Program-made: the position numbers and the translations under genes
Part shown: piece by piece, positions 7,262 to 14,410 of the stretch
How the letters are laid out: every line of letters begins with the position of its first letter
Position numbering within the stretch: the stretch's first letter is position 1
Source of the DNA: Betaproteobacteria bacterium
GTDB lineage: Bacteria > Pseudomonadota > Gammaproteobacteria > Burkholderiales > Casimicrobiaceae
Assembly: GCA_025355395.1 (NCBI GenBank)
Contig: JANXZT010000107.1
Span: 1 to 15,772, forward strand
Length of the DNA: 15,772 nucleotides
Direction: 5' to 3'
The notes under the pieces: model-generated
Told to the model about the DNA's origin: nothing
The model's input: the letters and a program-made list of their open reading frames with translations, nothing else
Database searches by the model: none

Positions 7262-8210
7262 GGACCTTCGGGCTCGGGCGTGGCGACCACGGTCACGATC
7301 GGCTCGGTTGCGTACCCGATGCTGGTCAAGGCAGGGTACGGCAAGGAGGCGGCGGGAGGGCTGCTGGCCGCGGGCGGCCTCGGGGCGATCATCTCGCCGC
7401 CGGTGCTCGGTCTGGGCCACGGTCGTGACCTTCCTCATGAGCTTCCTGCGGCGCGATACCGCGATGGTGCCGCGCAAGGTGGTGGCAGCTCTCAAGAATG
7501 GGTCGCTCCAAATGCTGAACGTTGCCGCCACTTGCGCCGCCGCGGGCATCATTGTCGGAGTCGTGGCGAAGACCGGGCTGGGACTCAAGTTCAGCTCGAT
7601 CGTGATCGACTATGCCGGAGGCAGCCTGTTGCTCACGGCCATCTACACGGCGTTGATCGTGTGGATCGTCGGACTCGCAGTCCCGGTCACCGCGAGCTAT
7701 ATCATTTGCGCGGTGATCGCGGCACCTGCGCTGATCAAGCTTGGCGTACCGGATTTCGCTGCGCACATGTTCATCTTCTATTACGCGGTGCTCTCCGAGG
7801 TGTCGCCGCCAACTGCCCTTTCACCCTTCGCGGCAGCGGCCATCACCGGAGGCGATCCCTACAAGACGACGCTGCAGTCGTGGAAGTACACCCTGCCTGC
7901 TTTTCTCGTGCCGTTCGTCTTCGTGCTCGATCCGGCTGGCGTCGGATTGCTGCTCAAGATGCCCAAGGATGGTTCGGTGTTGCAGGTGGTATGGATCACG
8001 TTTACGGCGTTCATGGGGATTGCCGCGCTGGTCGGCGGCGTGCAGAACTGGCTGTTCCGGAAGTGCCATCTCATCGAGCGCATTCTGCTCATTGCGGCCG
8101 GTTTGCTGCTGGTCTATCCGACGCCCGTCGCCGACTTCATCGGCCTTGCCCGCATGGCCGCGGTGGTCGCCTCGCAAAAGCTTCGTCGTCCGATCGTCAG
8201 GGCCGCCTGA
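7262..8210 (+). pseudogene. TRAP fused permease fragment with internal out-of-frame deletion
   Basis: Two pieces of one TRAP fused-permease gene in different frames. From about 7262 to 7411 the frame reads GPSGSGVATTVTIGSVAYPM through AAGGLGAIISPPVLG, the SGS...PPV block of the DctM domain. From 7407 a second frame takes over with SVWATVVTFLMSFLRR and continues through the AATCAAAGIIVGVV, GLAVPVTASYI and MFIFYYAVLSEVSPPTALSPFAAAAITGGDP blocks to the stop at 8210. In intact relatives about a hundred residues separate the two pieces (estimate from family architecture), so this is a deletion with a frameshift. The N-terminal half is also missing. The sequence differs from the minus-strand fragment and lacks the DUF3394 tail, so the two come from different paralogues. 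Non-functional. Confidence 0.8.
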
Positions 8211-8271
8211 ATGTTCGTGCAGCGTCGAGGAGGCGACGCGTCGATGAATGCTTCGGACACTACGGCGAGCT

Positions 8272-8286
8272 CCGCCGCAGCGGCGG
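8272..8286. terminator. Possible bidirectional hairpin between convergent genes
   Basis: A perfect GC-rich inverted repeat, CCGCCGC and GCGGCGG around a single base, lies between the plus-strand TRAP fragment and the minus-strand ABC permease, which converge here. There is no T tract on either side, so it is at best a weak intrinsic terminator. Confidence 0.25.
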
Positions 8287-8308
8287 TCAAACGAGGCCCC
8301 GCGCTTGA

Positions 8309-9259
8309 CTATAACGACTCGGTCTCAGCCGTACCCGGCCGCCAGACGAGAAGGCGATTTTCGATGCGGGTGACGGCAAAGTCGAGGATCAGGGCGAAGA
8401 TCGTGAGGACCAGGATCCCCGCGAACACGGTGTCGATGTCGAACACGCCTTCCGCCTGGTGGATGAGATAGCCCACGCCTTTCGCGGAGCCGAGGTATTC
8501 GCCCACCACCGCGCCGACGAAGGCAAGGCCGATCGAAGTGTGGAGACTCGAGAAGACCCAACTCGTCGCCGAGGGCAGATAGACATGACGCAGGAGTTGT
8601 TTGCCCGACGCGCCCAGCATGCGCGCGTTGGCGAGCACGACCGGGCTTACTTCCTTCACACCCTGGTAGACGTTGAAGAACACGATGAAGAACACCAGCG
8701 TGACGCCGAAGACGACCTTGGACGTGATGCCAAGCCCGAACCACACGGCGAAGATGGGTGCCAGGATGACCCGCGGCATGGCGTTCATCGCCTTGATGTA
8801 AGGATCGGCCAGCGTCGACGCGGTGGGAGAGAGCGCGAGCCAGAGCCCAAAGAGGAGCCCCAGCACGGTGCCGATGACAAACGCAAGCACCGTCTCGATC
8901 AAAGTCACGCCCAGGTGAACGTAAATGCTTCCGCTGGAGAACCAGATCCAGATTCGCTTGAGCACTTCGAGCGGCTGACCGAAGAAGAACTTGGCACGCG
9001 TCGGATCGTCGAAATAGAACGGCGGTATCAAACCCGGCTCGGTCATCAGGTACCAGAACCCGAAGAGCCCGCCGAGCAGCAACGCGTGGTACAGCGCAAG
9101 TCGCGGGCGTGAAACCCGCACGCCCGGCCGGCGGGCGCGTGCGTCGTTTCCTGGCGCGCCAGCGGGCCCTGTGCCCGCCGGCAGAAGCGCCGGTATCGCA
9201 CCGGCAGGGCGTTCGGAGGTTTCCCCTGACCCTCGCCTATTGTTTGCGGCTTTGCGCAT
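8309..9259 (-). CDS. ABC transporter permease, NMT1/Tau/Ssu type
   Basis: A 316-residue inner-membrane permease (BPD_transp_1 fold). Hydrophobic segments lie at about 57-72, 118-141, 162-177, 182-200, 238-256 and 276-296, the usual six. The cytoplasmic loop that contacts the ATPase (EAA loop) spans about 208-230, LANARMLGASGKQLLRHVYL followed by Pro, with the conserved Gly and LP. MPRVILAPIFAVWFGLG is typical of the SsuC/TauC group. The ATG at 9259 overlaps the ATPase gene by 23 bases and has GAAGGG just upstream, supporting coupled translation; the first ~50 residues are Ala/Pro/Arg-rich and unlike the family, so a GTG near residue 49 is an alternative. It is the last gene of the three-gene importer. 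Confidence 0.9.
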   Translation of the reverse strand: MRKAANNRRGSGETSERPAGAIPALLPAGTGPAGAPGNDARARRPGVRVSRPRLALYHALLLGGLFGFWYLMTEPGLIPPFYFDDPTRAKFFFGQPLEVLKRIWIWFSSGSIYVHLGVTLIETVLAFVIGTVLGLLFGLWLALSPTASTLADPYIKAMNAMPRVILAPIFAVWFGLGITSKVVFGVTLVFFIVFFNVYQGVKEVSPVVLANARMLGASGKQLLRHVYLPSATSWVFSSLHTSIGLAFVGAVVGEYLGSAKGVGYLIHQAEGVFDIDTVFAGILVLTIFALILDFAVTRIENRLLVWRPGTAETESL

Positions 9260-10091
9260 AGCCCTTCAGCACTTCATCTTTCATGGCATGCCACATGTCG
9301 CTGTGGATTTCGACGAAGCGAGGCGTCATCCGAATCTCGTTCACGTCACGCGGCCGCGGCAGGTCGATCACGAATTCACCGATCGGATGTGTCTCCGGCC
9401 CGGCGGACAGGACGATCACGCGATCCGAGAGCGCTATCGCCTCCTCCAGGTCGTGGGTGATGAACAGCACCGATTTGCGGTCGCCCGACCATAGCTCGAG
9501 CAGCTCGTTTTCCATGAGCTGGCGCGTTTGAACGTCGAGCGCGGCAAACGGCTCGTCCATGAGCAGGATCTTCGGATCCAGAATCAGCATTTGCGCCAGC
9601 GCCACGCGTTTGCGCATTCCGCCCGAAAGCTGGTGCGGATAACGCTCCTCGAAGCCGGCGAGGCCGACGCGCGACAGCCATGCGTGGGCGCGCTGGCCGG
9701 CTTGATCAACGTCGACGCCGGCAAACTCCAGCCCGGCCAGCACGTTCTGCAAGGCGTTGCGCCAGGGCATTAGCGACTCGGCCTGGAACATGTAGCCTGC
9801 CTTGCGATTGATGCCCGTGAGCGGCTCGCCCTGGATGCGCACGCCGCCCGCGGAAGGCGTCAGCAGGCCCGCGGCGACGTTGAGGAGCGTCGACTTGCCG
9901 CAGCCCGTGGGGCCGACGACCGAGACGAACTCACCCTCTTCGACCGACAGAGTGGTGTCGCGCACCGCGGTATAGCGGTCACCGGGACGCTCGCGCGAGG
10001 CGAAAATGCATGTCACGCGATCGAGCGCCAGAGCAGGCGCCCTGACCGTCGCGGCTTTTGCAGCGGACGTGCCTTCGGTCGCGGAAGTCAT
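9237..10091 (-). CDS. ABC transporter ATP-binding protein, NMT1/Tau/Ssu type
   Basis: A 284-residue ATPase with every nucleotide-binding motif in place: Walker A GPTGCGKST at 60-68, Q-loop Gln103 (MFQAESLMPW), signature LSGGM at 155-159, Walker B ILLMDE at 175-180, D-loop ALD at 184-186 and switch His213 (ITHD). The FQAESLMPWRNALQNV segment is typical of the SsuB/TauB/NrtD subfamily. The start at 10091 gives a 20-residue Ala-rich leader before the domain. It lies 49 bases after the binding-protein gene and overlaps the permease gene by 23 bases, so the three form one operon. It would energise uptake from the cytoplasmic face of the inner membrane. Confidence 0.93.
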   Translation of the reverse strand: MTSATEGTSAAKAATVRAPALALDRVTCIFASRERPGDRYTAVRDTTLSVEEGEFVSVVGPTGCGKSTLLNVAAGLLTPSAGGVRIQGEPLTGINRKAGYMFQAESLMPWRNALQNVLAGLEFAGVDVDQAGQRAHAWLSRVGLAGFEERYPHQLSGGMRKRVALAQMLILDPKILLMDEPFAALDVQTRQLMENELLELWSGDRKSVLFITHDLEEAIALSDRVIVLSAGPETHPIGEFVIDLPRPRDVNEIRMTPRFVEIHSDMWHAMKDEVLKGYAQSRKQ

Positions 10092-10140
10092 CGCTGCGAA
10101 GGAGCGCCGATCGTTACCGCCGAGGATCCATCAACGGAGC

Positions 10141-11178
10141 TTACTTCCTGTACTTCGCCAGTGCCCTCTGGACATAGCTCCCGTCGAACGTCTGCGCGAG
10201 ATTGATGTTCTCGGGCTTGAGCGCGGGGTTGAACGCAGCCAGGTACTTGAGCATGTTCTGTCTGCCGGCGTCGCTCAGGCTGCCGTCGGGCGAGAACGCG
10301 TCCTTGACCTTGGCGTAGCTCGCGAGATAGACGCTCTTGTTATTCAGCAGGTATTCCGGCGGCACAGTCGCGGCGACCTGGTCGGGCGTGGCCTTCTGCA
10401 GCCACAATAGCGCCCGCACCATGGCGTTGGTCAACGCCTGCACGGTGTTGGGATTCTTCTTGATGAAATCGATCGGCGCATAGAGCGCGGCGGCCGGCAT
10501 GTCGGAGTTGCCGAACACGGCTGCGGTGCCGGCGGCCGTTCGCGTGTCGGCCACGATGACGACGTCGCCGCCGGTTTCCAGCATGGTCATGATCGGGTCG
10601 ACGTTGGACATGGCGTCGAGCGAGCCCGCCTTCATTGCCGCGATGGCACCGGAGGAGGTCCCCACGCCGATAATCGACACGTCGTCGGCCTTGAGGCCTT
10701 CCTTGGCGAGCAGATGCAGGACCACGCGATTGGTGCTCGAGCCGGGCGCACTGACGCCGATCTTCATGCCCTTGAGATCCTTGGGCGAGTGGTAGCTCGC
10801 AGCCTTCGCCTTCGCGATCCCGAGCGAGATCGCCGGATACCGGCCTAGCAGCACGAAGCCCTGCAGTTGCAGGCCCTTCGGTTGCTGATCGATGGTATTT
10901 TCCCAAGCGCCGGAAACGACGTCGGCACTGCCGCCCACCACCGCCTGCAGCGCCTTGGATCCGCCATCGAAATCGCTGATCTCGACATCGAGGCCCTCAT
11001 CCTTCAAGTAGCCGAGCCGCTCGGCGATGGTGAGCGGCAGGTAGTAGAACTGGGTCTTGCCTCCCACGGCGATGCTGACCTTCGGCTTCTCGATCTTGCC
11101 CTGGGCATGCACGGCGAGCGGGCCGGCGATGGCGACCATCGTGCAGAGGGCAGCGGCAAAGATGCGAACGAGCTTCAT
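10141..11178 (-). CDS. ABC transporter substrate-binding protein, NMT1/SsuA-like
   Basis: A 345-residue periplasmic binding protein of the NMT1/THI5-like class. Residues 1-25 are a clear signal peptide: basic MKLVR start, hydrophobic core and a VHA-Q cleavage site. The mature protein shows the subfamily pattern FYYLPLTIAERLGYLKDEGLDVE, then DFDGGSKALQAVVGGSADVV, and the second-lobe element KDLKGMKIGVSAPGSSTN. The ATG at 11178 is supported by GGAGG six bases upstream; a further in-frame ATG at 11229 lies before this site and is rejected. It leads the operon for the ATPase and permease. Family ligands include sulfonates, taurine, thiamine precursors and aromatic or riboflavin-like molecules; nothing here fixes which. 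Confidence 0.92.
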   Translation of the reverse strand: MKLVRIFAAALCTMVAIAGPLAVHAQGKIEKPKVSIAVGGKTQFYYLPLTIAERLGYLKDEGLDVEISDFDGGSKALQAVVGGSADVVSGAWENTIDQQPKGLQLQGFVLLGRYPAISLGIAKAKAASYHSPKDLKGMKIGVSAPGSSTNRVVLHLLAKEGLKADDVSIIGVGTSSGAIAAMKAGSLDAMSNVDPIMTMLETGGDVVIVADTRTAAGTAAVFGNSDMPAAALYAPIDFIKKNPNTVQALTNAMVRALLWLQKATPDQVAATVPPEYLLNNKSVYLASYAKVKDAFSPDGSLSDAGRQNMLKYLAAFNPALKPENINLAQTFDGSYVQRALAKYRK

Positions 11179-11322
11179 GAATTCCTCCAAGGGGATGCGC
11201 GGGGGCTGCACTTTGCGCGGAGCCTGCATCGCGGGATGCGCGGGCGATGCTCACATGGCGGCACCACCCTGTCAAACGAACCGGCCGCGATCGCTTGGCA
11301 ATCGCTCAGATACGTCCGGACC

Positions 11323-11337
11323 GCGCCCCTGGGGCGC
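11323..11337. promoter_or_regulatory. Palindrome in the divergent intergenic region
   Basis: GCGCCCC and GGGGCGC form a perfect inverted repeat around one base, between the divergently transcribed ABC importer and the cupin gene. A shared operator is possible. No convincing -35/-10 pairs were found beside it, and in GC-rich DNA such repeats also arise by chance. Confidence 0.25.
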
Positions 11338-11407
11338 ATCAGTCGAGCTTGACGTCGACGCCCGGCCCGTTCCACCATCGCTGACCCGTCATTTGGGGAG
11401 TATCGCC

Positions 11408-11797
11408 GTGCCTACCGAGGACTTTATCGTCAGCCATGCCCAGGATGCCTGCTTCGAGCGCGGTCTGCGGGGCTATTTCGAGTATCGCGATCTCGGCATG
11501 GCGCCCGCAACCAGGGGCCAGGTGGTTGCCCATGTCATTCGCGGTTTGCCGGGTGCCGCGCCTTCGGGCGAGCCTCACCTGCATCGGACGACCTTTCAGC
11601 TTGTTTACATCCTGAAGGGCTGGATCGAGTTCGAGTATGAGGGACAGGGCGTGGTGCGGCTCATTGCCGGATCGTGCGTCCACCAGCCGCCGGGCATCCG
11701 CCATCGCGAGATTGCTCACAGCGAAGACATCGAGATGCTCGAGATCGTGATGCCGGCGGACTTCACGACGGAAGCGGTGGAGAGCGTCAACCGATGA
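11408..11797 (+). CDS. Small single-domain cupin protein
   Basis: A 129-residue cupin. Motif 1 is GEPHLHRTTFQLVYILKG, with metal-ligand candidates His57 and His59 but Gln64 where the canonical Glu usually sits. Motif 2 is GSCVHQPPGIRH, with the PPG turn and His99. The GTG at 11408 is chosen because GGGGAG lies seven bases upstream and the cupin fold fits from there; codons further upstream are a shadow of the ABC leader region. Its stop overlaps the start of the next gene (ATGA). It is divergent from the ABC importer, so it could be a metabolic partner or a sensor for the same solute, but this is only inferred from position. A dioxygenase, isomerase or purely binding role cannot be distinguished. 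Confidence 0.85.
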   Translation: MPTEDFIVSHAQDACFERGLRGYFEYRDLGMAPATRGQVVAHVIRGLPGAAPSGEPHLHRTTFQLVYILKGWIEFEYEGQGVVRLIAGSCVHQPPGIRHREIAHSEDIEMLEIVMPADFTTEAVESVNR

Positions 11798-12129
11798 TCG
11801 GGCGGGCGGCGGGCCTCGCGGCGCTGTCATGCGCCGCTATAGCAAGCAGCATGCATTCGTTGGTCGGCGCTGCGCCGGTCCCGGGCAATCCGCTGCCGGA
11901 GATCGGAGCTCTCGCTTCGCAGCTCCCCGGCGCCGCCGGCATTTTCGCCTGGGTGCTCTTCGGCGCGATTGGCTTCGCGGCGTTTGTCTATGGCCGCAAG
12001 ATGCTCGCCTGGAAGCCGATGGTGCTTGGCGTGGCGCTCATGGTCTATCCGTATTTCATTGCGACGACGTGGGCGTTATATGCCGTCGGCGCCGGCTTGT
12101 GCCTGGCGTTGTTCATCTTTCGCGATTGA
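11794..12129 (+). CDS. Small membrane protein of unknown function
   Basis: A 111-residue protein overlapping the cupin gene by four bases (ATGA), hence probably translated with it. Residues 1-27 resemble a signal or anchor sequence. After a Pro-rich linker, hydrophobic segments at about 50-67, 73-88 and 91-108 carry FAWVLFGAIGFAAFVYGRKM and WKPMVLGVALMVYPYF. The pattern of a YGRK turn followed by KPM and a MVYPYF helix occurs in short conserved membrane proteins of proteobacteria with no known function. Most such proteins I recall are about 60 residues, so the N-terminal ~48 residues may be an extension. No catalytic residues are visible. Confidence 0.75.
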   Translation: MIGRAAGLAALSCAAIASSMHSLVGAAPVPGNPLPEIGALASQLPGAAGIFAWVLFGAIGFAAFVYGRKMLAWKPMVLGVALMVYPYFIATTWALYAVGAGLCLALFIFRD

Positions 12130-12172
12130 CCCGAGGGCCGCGTGATTTCGCGGAGGATCGCTCCGGCAGTCC

Positions 12173-12817
12173 ATGGATCGGTTGGCGGCGAACCGTCAGC
12201 ACGGAGCCCTTCCGGTGACCAACGCCATGGAGCCGCCCGCGGTGCCTGCGATGGAGGGATTCAAGGATCGGCGGTTGCCGCGCACTTTCTACGACCGCGA
12301 TGCGGTTAGCGTCGCCTATGCGCTCCTCGGCAAGCACCTCATCCACCGATCAGGCGGCGCGACACGGGTCGGTCGTATCGTCGAGGTCGAGGCCTATCTC
12401 GGTCCCCACGATCTCGCGGCGCATTCCGCACGCGGGCGCACTCCGCGCACCGAGGTGATGTTCGGGCCGCCGGGCCACGCCTATGTCTATTTGATCTACG
12501 GCATGTACCACTGCATGAACGTGGTGGTCGAGGCCGACGGCCGCGCCGCTGCCGTGCTGCTGCGTGGACTCGAGCCGGTGCAACATATCGAAGGACGTAC
12601 GCAGGGCCCCGGGCTCCTTTGCCGCGCGATGCACATCGACCGCCGGCACAACGGGCTCGATCTTACGGGCGACGTGCTGTTCCTGAGCGAGCCGGCGGTC
12701 GAAGTGCCGATGACCATCGTCAAGCGGCCGCGCATCGGGGTCGACTACGCCGGTCACTGGGCGCGCCGCTTGTTGCGGTTCTACCTCAAGGGCAATCGCT
12801 TCGTCTCGAAGGCATGA
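12173..12817 (+). CDS. 3-methyladenine DNA glycosylase, AAG/Mpg family
   Basis: A monofunctional base-excision glycosylase (Pur_DNA_glyco, PF02245) that removes alkylated purines such as 3-methyladenine and possibly hypoxanthine. With the ATG at 12173 the product is 214 residues. The active-site element GRIVEVEAYLGPHDLAAHS contains Glu73, equivalent to the catalytic Glu125 of human AAG, with Tyr75 as the base-stacking tyrosine. MFGPPGHAYVYLIYGMYHCMNV carries the intercalating-loop tyrosine region and Asn116. LLRGLEPVQ and GPGLLCRAMHID are further family blocks. The start is uncertain: GTG at 12215 has GGAG eight bases upstream and is at least as good, and ATG 12227 or 12251 are possible; the conserved fold begins only at about LPRTFY. 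It is 43 bases downstream of the membrane-protein gene. Confidence 0.93.
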   Translation: MDRLAANRQHGALPVTNAMEPPAVPAMEGFKDRRLPRTFYDRDAVSVAYALLGKHLIHRSGGATRVGRIVEVEAYLGPHDLAAHSARGRTPRTEVMFGPPGHAYVYLIYGMYHCMNVVVEADGRAAAVLLRGLEPVQHIEGRTQGPGLLCRAMHIDRRHNGLDLTGDVLFLSEPAVEVPMTIVKRPRIGVDYAGHWARRLLRFYLKGNRFVSKA

Positions 12818-12878
12818 GGGACGACGAAGTTTGGACTTGCAGGACGTTATTTGCGCTGATTTGTTACCTCCGCGCAAC

Positions 12879-13243
12879 TTGCGCATTGGTGCAGCCGTAA
12901 CGCGTGACTAACCGTCATCCCCGCGAACGCGGCGCGAAGGCGGGGCCTCTTTTTGTTGCGCATTGGGTCGAGCGTGCTTCGGCGTCATAGTGACTTTGAT
13001 CGGCACCGCAGGGCGGCCCGCCAAGCACTCCGACCAAGGGCAGCCGCAACGCGTGACTATCAATAACCGTCATCCCCGCGAACGCGGCGCGAAGGCGGGG
13101 AACCCTTTTCCGTTGCGCATTGGGAAGCCGCACCGCGTGCTATCAATAACCGTCATCCCCGCGAACGCGGGGATCCATTTTGACCTTGGAAGCGAGCCCA
13201 TTTTGAAGCTGAGAAAATGGATTCCCGCGTTCGCGGGAATGAC
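12879..13243. repeat. Cluster of imperfect tandem repeats with REP/BIME-like palindromes
   Basis: A unit beginning TTGCGCATTGG recurs at 12879, 12956 and 13113. It runs through a CAGCCGCAACGCGTGACTAT-like stretch into a palindromic core starting CCGTCATCCCCGCGAACGCG at 12912, 13067 and 13150. The second unit carries about 80 extra bases. In units 1 and 2 the core continues GCGCGAAGGCGGGG; in unit 3 it closes directly as a perfect CCCCGCG-AA-CGCGGGG palindrome. A fourth, inverted core lies at 13218-13243. The layout is that of dispersed REP-like elements that duplicated locally. It fills most of the 581-base gap between the glycosylase and methyltransferase genes; no coding sequence is convincing here. 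Confidence 0.8.
13151..13243. repeat. Long inverted pair of REP-like cores (BIME-like)
   Basis: The left arm, from GTCATCCCCGCGAACGCGGG to CCATTTT near 13180, is complementary to AAAATGG at about 13214 through the inverted core ending AATGAC at 13243, giving an imperfect stem of about 30 bases around a loop of roughly 35. Each arm also contains its own small palindrome (CCCGCG around AA or TT). Transcribed from the upstream glycosylase gene, it could act as a 3' end stabiliser or terminator. Confidence 0.65.
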
Positions 13244-13398
13244 ATGGGAGAGGAATTTTCCAATTCGATAAACACGTGTTGACGCTTCACAACTTAAATC
13301 CAGAAGCTCTGCTAACATCGGCGCGACGCCCCGCTGCATGTCCCGCTTCTTTTGCCGATCATAAAATCGGACATGACGCACGGTGTGCGCGCCCCAAC

Positions 13399-14058
13399 AT
13401 GTCATCAGATCCCACGACCGATCCATCGCAGGTTGCTGCGCTCGACCAGATCGCGCTGCGCACCCTGGCGCAATACGATGAGAAGGCCGATGACTTCTGG
13501 CAGGGCACGCGCGATCACGACGTCAGCCAGAACATCGATGCCCTGCTGCGCCATATCCAGGGCCAGCCGCCGTTTCGCATTCTCGACCTGGGATGCGGCC
13601 CGGGTCGTGATCTTCGCGCCTTTACCGAACGGGGTCACGTTGCGGTGGGCCTCGACGGGTCGTCGCGTTTCGTCGAAATGGCGCGCGCGTACAGTGGCTG
13701 CGAAGTCTGGCAGCAGGACTTGCTGCATCTCGCGCTGCCGGTTGGCGAATGGGATGGCATCTTTGCCAATGCCGTGCTGTTCCACGTGCCGAGCCAAGCC
13801 CTGCCGCGGGTCCTGACCGAATTGCGCATGGCTTTGAGGCCCGCGGGCGTCTTGTTCAGCTCCAATCCCCGCGGCCGCAACGACGAGGGATGGAATCGCG
13901 GCCGCTATGGCGCCTATCACGATCTCGAAACCTGGCGTAGCTATATGACGGGCGCCGGTTTCGTGGAGCTGGAGCATTATTACCGCCCCGCCGGGTTGCC
14001 ATTGGAGCAGCAGCCCTGGCTTGCCACCGTATGGCGTCGCCCGGAAGCCGCGGGCTGA
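13399..14058 (+). CDS. Class I SAM-dependent methyltransferase
   Basis: A 219-residue cytoplasmic methyltransferase of the UbiE/Methyltransf_11-25 type. Motif I is ILDLGCGPGRDL from residue 61, the acidic residue that binds the SAM ribose is Asp86 in VAVGLDGSS, and the motif IV/post-strand region is WDGIFANAVLFHVP at about 118-131. RMALRPAGVLFSSNPRG is the usual strand preceding the substrate part. The N-terminal 55 residues are helical and include a TLAQYDEKADDFWQGT segment commonly seen in this group. The ATG at 13399 fits the family start but has no clear ribosome site; an in-frame ATG at 13276 would add a non-conserved stretch. A small hairpin (CCGAT/ATCGG) lies at 13355-13370. Substrate unknown. 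Confidence 0.9.
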   Translation: MSSDPTTDPSQVAALDQIALRTLAQYDEKADDFWQGTRDHDVSQNIDALLRHIQGQPPFRILDLGCGPGRDLRAFTERGHVAVGLDGSSRFVEMARAYSGCEVWQQDLLHLALPVGEWDGIFANAVLFHVPSQALPRVLTELRMALRPAGVLFSSNPRGRNDEGWNRGRYGAYHDLETWRSYMTGAGFVELEHYYRPAGLPLEQQPWLATVWRRPEAAG

Positions 14059-14214
14059 CCAGGCCCTCGTTTCCTTCCGTCGGCGCAGTCGTGGCTAAGG
14101 ATACGGCGTCCTGTCAAGTTTGTCGGCAGCCCGGCCCGTGATAAAAGGAAGCCGCGCCGATGCTGCAGCGCTTTGCTGCCAGCCGGCGGTCCATCAACCG
14201 AAGGGGACGTCCCA

Positions 14215-14373
14215 TTGGCCAAGCCCAACTACGAATTCGCCAAACGGCAGCGGGAAATCGCAAAAAAGAAAAAGAAAGAGGAAAAGCTCAAGCGCAAGAC
14301 GGATACCGGCGCTCCTCAAGACGAGACCGAAGGCGGCGTGCCTCCGGCGCCAAAGGAAACCATGCCGTCGTAG
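14215..14373 (+). CDS. Small Lys-rich conserved protein (MAKPNY type)
   Basis: A 52-residue, highly charged protein. With a TTG start at 14215 it reads (M)AKPNYEFAKRQREIAKKKKK and then EEKLKRKTD before a Pro/Glu-rich tail. This matches the N-terminus of a short protein found widely in betaproteobacteria and relatives, always with AKPNY near the start. AAGGGG about eight bases upstream supports TTG; an ATG at 14173 in the same frame would add 14 residues not seen in the family. The central part should form one long basic helix, possibly binding nucleic acid or the ribosome, but the function is unknown. It sits between the methyltransferase and the VOC gene on the same strand. Confidence 0.75.
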   Translation: MAKPNYEFAKRQREIAKKKKKEEKLKRKTDTGAPQDETEGGVPPAPKETMPS

Positions 14374-14410
14374 ATCCGGCGGTCCGTCTGTCGCTGTGAA
14401 GGAGCTCCGC

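Noticed and set aside
6791..8308. 505-codon plus-strand open frame across the TRAP junction as a single gene
   Set aside because: Only its part at 7262-7411 resembles a protein (TRAP DctM); the rest is antisense to the minus-strand fragment or out of frame with the downstream TRAP blocks.
11179..11407. TPP riboswitch upstream of the NMT1-type importer
   Set aside because: A CTCAGA-like string and the NMT1 family suggested thiamine control, but the paired TPP consensus elements (CTGAGA and ACCTGAT in order) are absent on the relevant strand.
12879..13243. CRISPR array
   Set aside because: Repeat spacing is irregular (77 and 157 bases), the units diverge, one copy is inverted, the cores are palindromic, and no cas genes lie nearby.
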